A DNA stretch of 8,984 nucleotides from Micrococcales bacterium (GTDB lineage: Bacteria > Actinomycetota > Actinomycetes > Actinomycetales > Dermatophilaceae). Positions 7,137 to 8,984 of this stretch are shown here, one piece after another. Every line of letters starts with the position of its first letter. The stretch's first letter is position 1. The notes below the pieces were generated by a model. That model was not told the DNA's origin and did not search any database. It was given only the letters and a program-made list of their open reading frames with translations. Location of the stretch: contig JAKDLQ010000086.1 of assembly GCA_030452775.1 (NCBI GenBank), positions 1 to 8,984 on the forward strand, in the 5' to 3' direction. Both the position numbers and the translations under genes were made by a program.

Positions 7137-8339
7137 GTGAGCGAGCCCGTGCGTGCCCCCGGAGGATTCCCCGTCGTCGGCGTCGTCGGCGGGGGGCAGC
7201 TCGCACGGATGATGCAGACGTCGGCGATCGAGCTGGGGATCCAGTTGTCCGTCCTCGCGGAGTCCCCTCTCGCGTCGGCCGCGCTCGTCGTGCCCTCGTC
7301 TCCCATCGGCGACCACACGGATCTCGAGGCGGTCCGGGAGTTCGCCCGCTCCTGCGACGTCGTCACGTTCGACCACGAGCACGTCCCGCCCGCTGTCCTC
7401 GCGGCCCTTGAGGCGGACGGTGTCGTCTGTCATCCGACCCGGACCGCTCTGAGGTATGCCCAGGACAAGCTCGCCATGCGTGAACGGCTCACCCGCCTGG
7501 GGATCGCCTCCCCGCGCTGGGCGACGGCGCGGACCGCGGATGACGTGCGGGCGTTCGGTGACGACATCGGATGGCCGATCATCGCCAAGACCCCACGCGG
7601 AGGGTACGACGGCAAGGGCGTCACGCTCGTCGCGAACCCTGAGGCCATCGAGTCGATCGCCGACTGGCTGGACGCGGTCGGATCGCCCGGCCCCCTCGAG
7701 CACGGGGTGCTCCTCGAGGAGCGGGTCGACTTCGCCCGTGAGCTCGCGGTGCTCGTCGCCCGCAGCCCGTCCGGTCAAGGCGCGGCGTGGCCTGTCGTCG
7801 AGACCGTCCAGACCGAAGGCATCTGCACCGACGTGGTGGCGCCCGCGCCGGCGCTCGAGCCCGGCCTCGGGGCGCTCGCCACCGAGGCAGCGCTGCGGAT
7901 CGCGGGGGAGCTGGATGTGACCGGTGTGCTCGCCGTCGAGATGTTCGAGGTCCGTGAGGCCGACGGGCGCCCCGGCTACCGGGTCAACGAGCTGGCCATG
8001 CGACCGCACAACAGTGGGCACTGGTCGATGGACGGAGCCGTGACGGGCCAGTTCGAGCAGCACCTGCGCGCGGTGCTCGACCTGCCGCTCGGCGACCCGA
8101 CCCCGTGCGCGCCGTGGACGGTGATGGCCAACGTCCTCGGCGGGCACGACGATCGCCTCTACCGGGCCTACCGCCACATCATGGCCCGCGATCCGGGGGT
8201 GAAGATGCACCTCTACGGCAAGGGAGTGCGACCCGGGCGCAAACTCGGGCACGTCACCGTCAGCTCGGCCCACCTCGAGGGGGCCCGCGAACGGGCTCGG
8301 CACGCGGCGGACTACCTCGAAGGAGTGATCACCGAATGA
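7137..8339 (+). CDS. purK: N5-carboxyaminoimidazole ribonucleotide synthase (PurK)
   Basis: A 400-residue ATP-grasp enzyme that converts AIR, bicarbonate and ATP to N5-CAIR in de novo purine synthesis. Seen: the N-terminal GVVGGGQLARMM (15-26), FDHEHV (78-83), the ATP-grasp glycine loop KTPRGGYDGKGV (151-162), LEERVDFARELAVLVAR (193-209), VEMF (267-270) and the signature NELAMRPHNSGHW (284-296), which holds metal- and substrate-binding residues. Length fits actinobacterial PurK. GTG 7137 is chosen because it precedes the conserved FPVVGVVGGGQ by a short leader and follows GGGGGA; GTG 7149 is an alternative. A long open frame extends upstream of 7137, but it overlaps the kinase and GtrA genes and is not coding. 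It starts 22 bp after the GtrA gene and ends in a 4-bp ATGA overlap with purE. Confidence 0.95.
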   Translation: MSEPVRAPGGFPVVGVVGGGQLARMMQTSAIELGIQLSVLAESPLASAALVVPSSPIGDHTDLEAVREFARSCDVVTFDHEHVPPAVLAALEADGVVCHPTRTALRYAQDKLAMRERLTRLGIASPRWATARTADDVRAFGDDIGWPIIAKTPRGGYDGKGVTLVANPEAIESIADWLDAVGSPGPLEHGVLLEERVDFARELAVLVARSPSGQGAAWPVVETVQTEGICTDVVAPAPALEPGLGALATEAALRIAGELDVTGVLAVEMFEVREADGRPGYRVNELAMRPHNSGHWSMDGAVTGQFEQHLRAVLDLPLGDPTPCAPWTVMANVLGGHDDRLYRAYRHIMARDPGVKMHLYGKGVRPGRKLGHVTVSSAHLEGARERARHAADYLEGVITE

Positions 8340-8872
8340 CGGAGCGGAGCGAGGCACCTGCGGTCGGCATCGTCATGGGCAGCGACAGCGACTGGCCCGT
8401 CATGCGAGCGGCGGCCGCCGCCCTGGACGAGTTCGAGATCTCGCACGAGGTCGAGGTCGTGTCGGCACACCGGATGCCCGACGAGATGCTCGCCTACGGA
8501 CGTGCGGCGGTCGGGCGCGGGCTGCGGGTCATCGTCGCCGGTGCCGGGGGGGCGGCGCACCTGCCAGGGATGCTCGCGTCCGTCACCCCGTTACCGGTCA
8601 TCGGGGTGCCGGTGCCGCTGGCCTACCTCGACGGGATGGACTCGCTCCTGTCGATCGTCCAGATGCCGGCCGGGGTGCCGGTCGCGACGGTGTCGATCGG
8701 CGGGGCCCGCAACGCCGGACTGCTCGCCGCGCGGATCATCGGCGCCGGCGACGGCGAGATGGCCGCGGCAGTCGCCCGGCGGATGGCCGGCTTCCAGGCG
8801 ACGTTGCGCGACCAGGCTCGCGCCAAGGGCGACGCGCTGCGGGCCGAGGTCGCCGGTACGCCCGACGCCTGA
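8336..8872 (+). CDS. purE: N5-carboxyaminoimidazole ribonucleotide mutase (PurE, class I)
   Basis: A 178-residue mutase that converts N5-CAIR, the PurK product, to CAIR. Seen: MGSDSDWP (14-21), SAHRMPD (43-49) with the conserved catalytic His45, GAGGAAHLPGM (69-79) with His75, DSLLSIVQMP (102-111) and NAGLLAARI (126-134). The presence of PurK next door and the HLPG motif support the bacterial class I type rather than the AIR-carboxylase class II. The ATG overlaps the purK stop (ATGA), and AAGGAGTGA at 8320-8328 is a strong Shine-Dalgarno inside the end of purK, so the two proteins should be made together. The extreme N-terminus (MTERSEAPA) is variable and low in complexity, and precedes the conserved core. 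Confidence 0.95.
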   Translation: MTERSEAPAVGIVMGSDSDWPVMRAAAAALDEFEISHEVEVVSAHRMPDEMLAYGRAAVGRGLRVIVAGAGGAAHLPGMLASVTPLPVIGVPVPLAYLDGMDSLLSIVQMPAGVPVATVSIGGARNAGLLAARIIGAGDGEMAAAVARRMAGFQATLRDQARAKGDALRAEVAGTPDA

Positions 8873-8880
8873 CCACTGCG

Positions 8881-8984
8881 TCGGCAACACATCCCTGGCC
8901 CCTGCTTCGGCAACACACCGAGCACCCGGCAACACCCACCGGTAATAACCAGGCGGAGCTGGCCATTCCTCGGGGTGTTGCCGA
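8881..8984. repeat. CGGCAACAC repeat cluster with large inverted repeat
   Basis: The word CGGCAACAC occurs at 8882-8890, 8908-8916 and 8927-8935, and its complement GTGTTGCCG at 8975-8983. The copy TCGGCAACACACCGAG (8907-8922) and the right arm CTCGGGGTGTTGCCGA (8969-8984) pair over 15 of 16 bases with a 46-nt loop. The right arm reaches the window edge and may continue. The interior has a short AT-rich patch, GGTAATAACC (8941-8950), in otherwise GC-rich DNA. There is no T tract. It may be an operator cluster for the next gene, a transcript-end structure for purE, or a copy of a dispersed intergenic repeat. Confidence 0.7.

Noticed and set aside
7122..8357. 411-codon antisense open frame opposite purK
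   Set aside because: It mirrors purK almost exactly, and PurK motifs are complete on the plus strand.

Overview
The window is strongly GC-rich DNA with dense genes, G/C-ending codons, several GTG starts and long spurious antisense frames. This points to an actinobacterium. The gene order carboxyltransferase (accD5/pccB type) - biotin ligase - class III adenylate cyclase - enoyl-CoA hydratase, and further along GtrA - purK - purE, resembles loci I recall from Mycobacterium and Streptomyces. A Micrococcales organism is my guess, but the family cannot be fixed from this sequence alone.

Left part (1-1839, minus strand): pccB, an acyl-CoA (probably propionyl-CoA) carboxylase beta subunit, is followed by 2.7 perfect copies of a 78-bp tandem repeat that runs off the left edge. 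The repeat is open in a frame whose GTG overlaps the pccB stop codon (GTGA). It may therefore be the N-terminus of the small carboxylase epsilon subunit rather than non-coding DNA.

Middle part (1863-4652, plus strand): birA, which biotinylates the partner subunit of such carboxylases, diverges from pccB across only 23 bp. That gap holds two overlapping TANNNT -10-like hexamers, each placed so that its transcript would start at the start codon (leaderless). birA is followed closely by an Rv1264-like adenylate cyclase and an enoyl-CoA hydratase. Together these look like a fatty/propionyl-CoA metabolism group with a cAMP-producing enzyme inside it.

Right part (4811-8872, plus strand): after a 158-bp gap with a putative promoter come an OmpR-family response regulator, a sensor histidine kinase with a very short external loop, a GtrA-family membrane protein, and purK and purE, which together convert AIR to CAIR in purine synthesis. 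Spacing is tight: a 4-bp overlap, 1 bp, 22 bp and a 4-bp overlap. This suggests one transcription unit, possibly with an extra promoter before purK. The window ends in about 110 bp of non-coding DNA with three direct copies and one inverted copy of a CGGCAACAC motif.

Most of the window is a conserved metabolic and regulatory neighbourhood. I see no phage, IS, CRISPR, tRNA or rRNA. The unusual parts are the repeat-encoded candidate epsilon subunit, the shared divergent promoter and the repeat cluster after purE.
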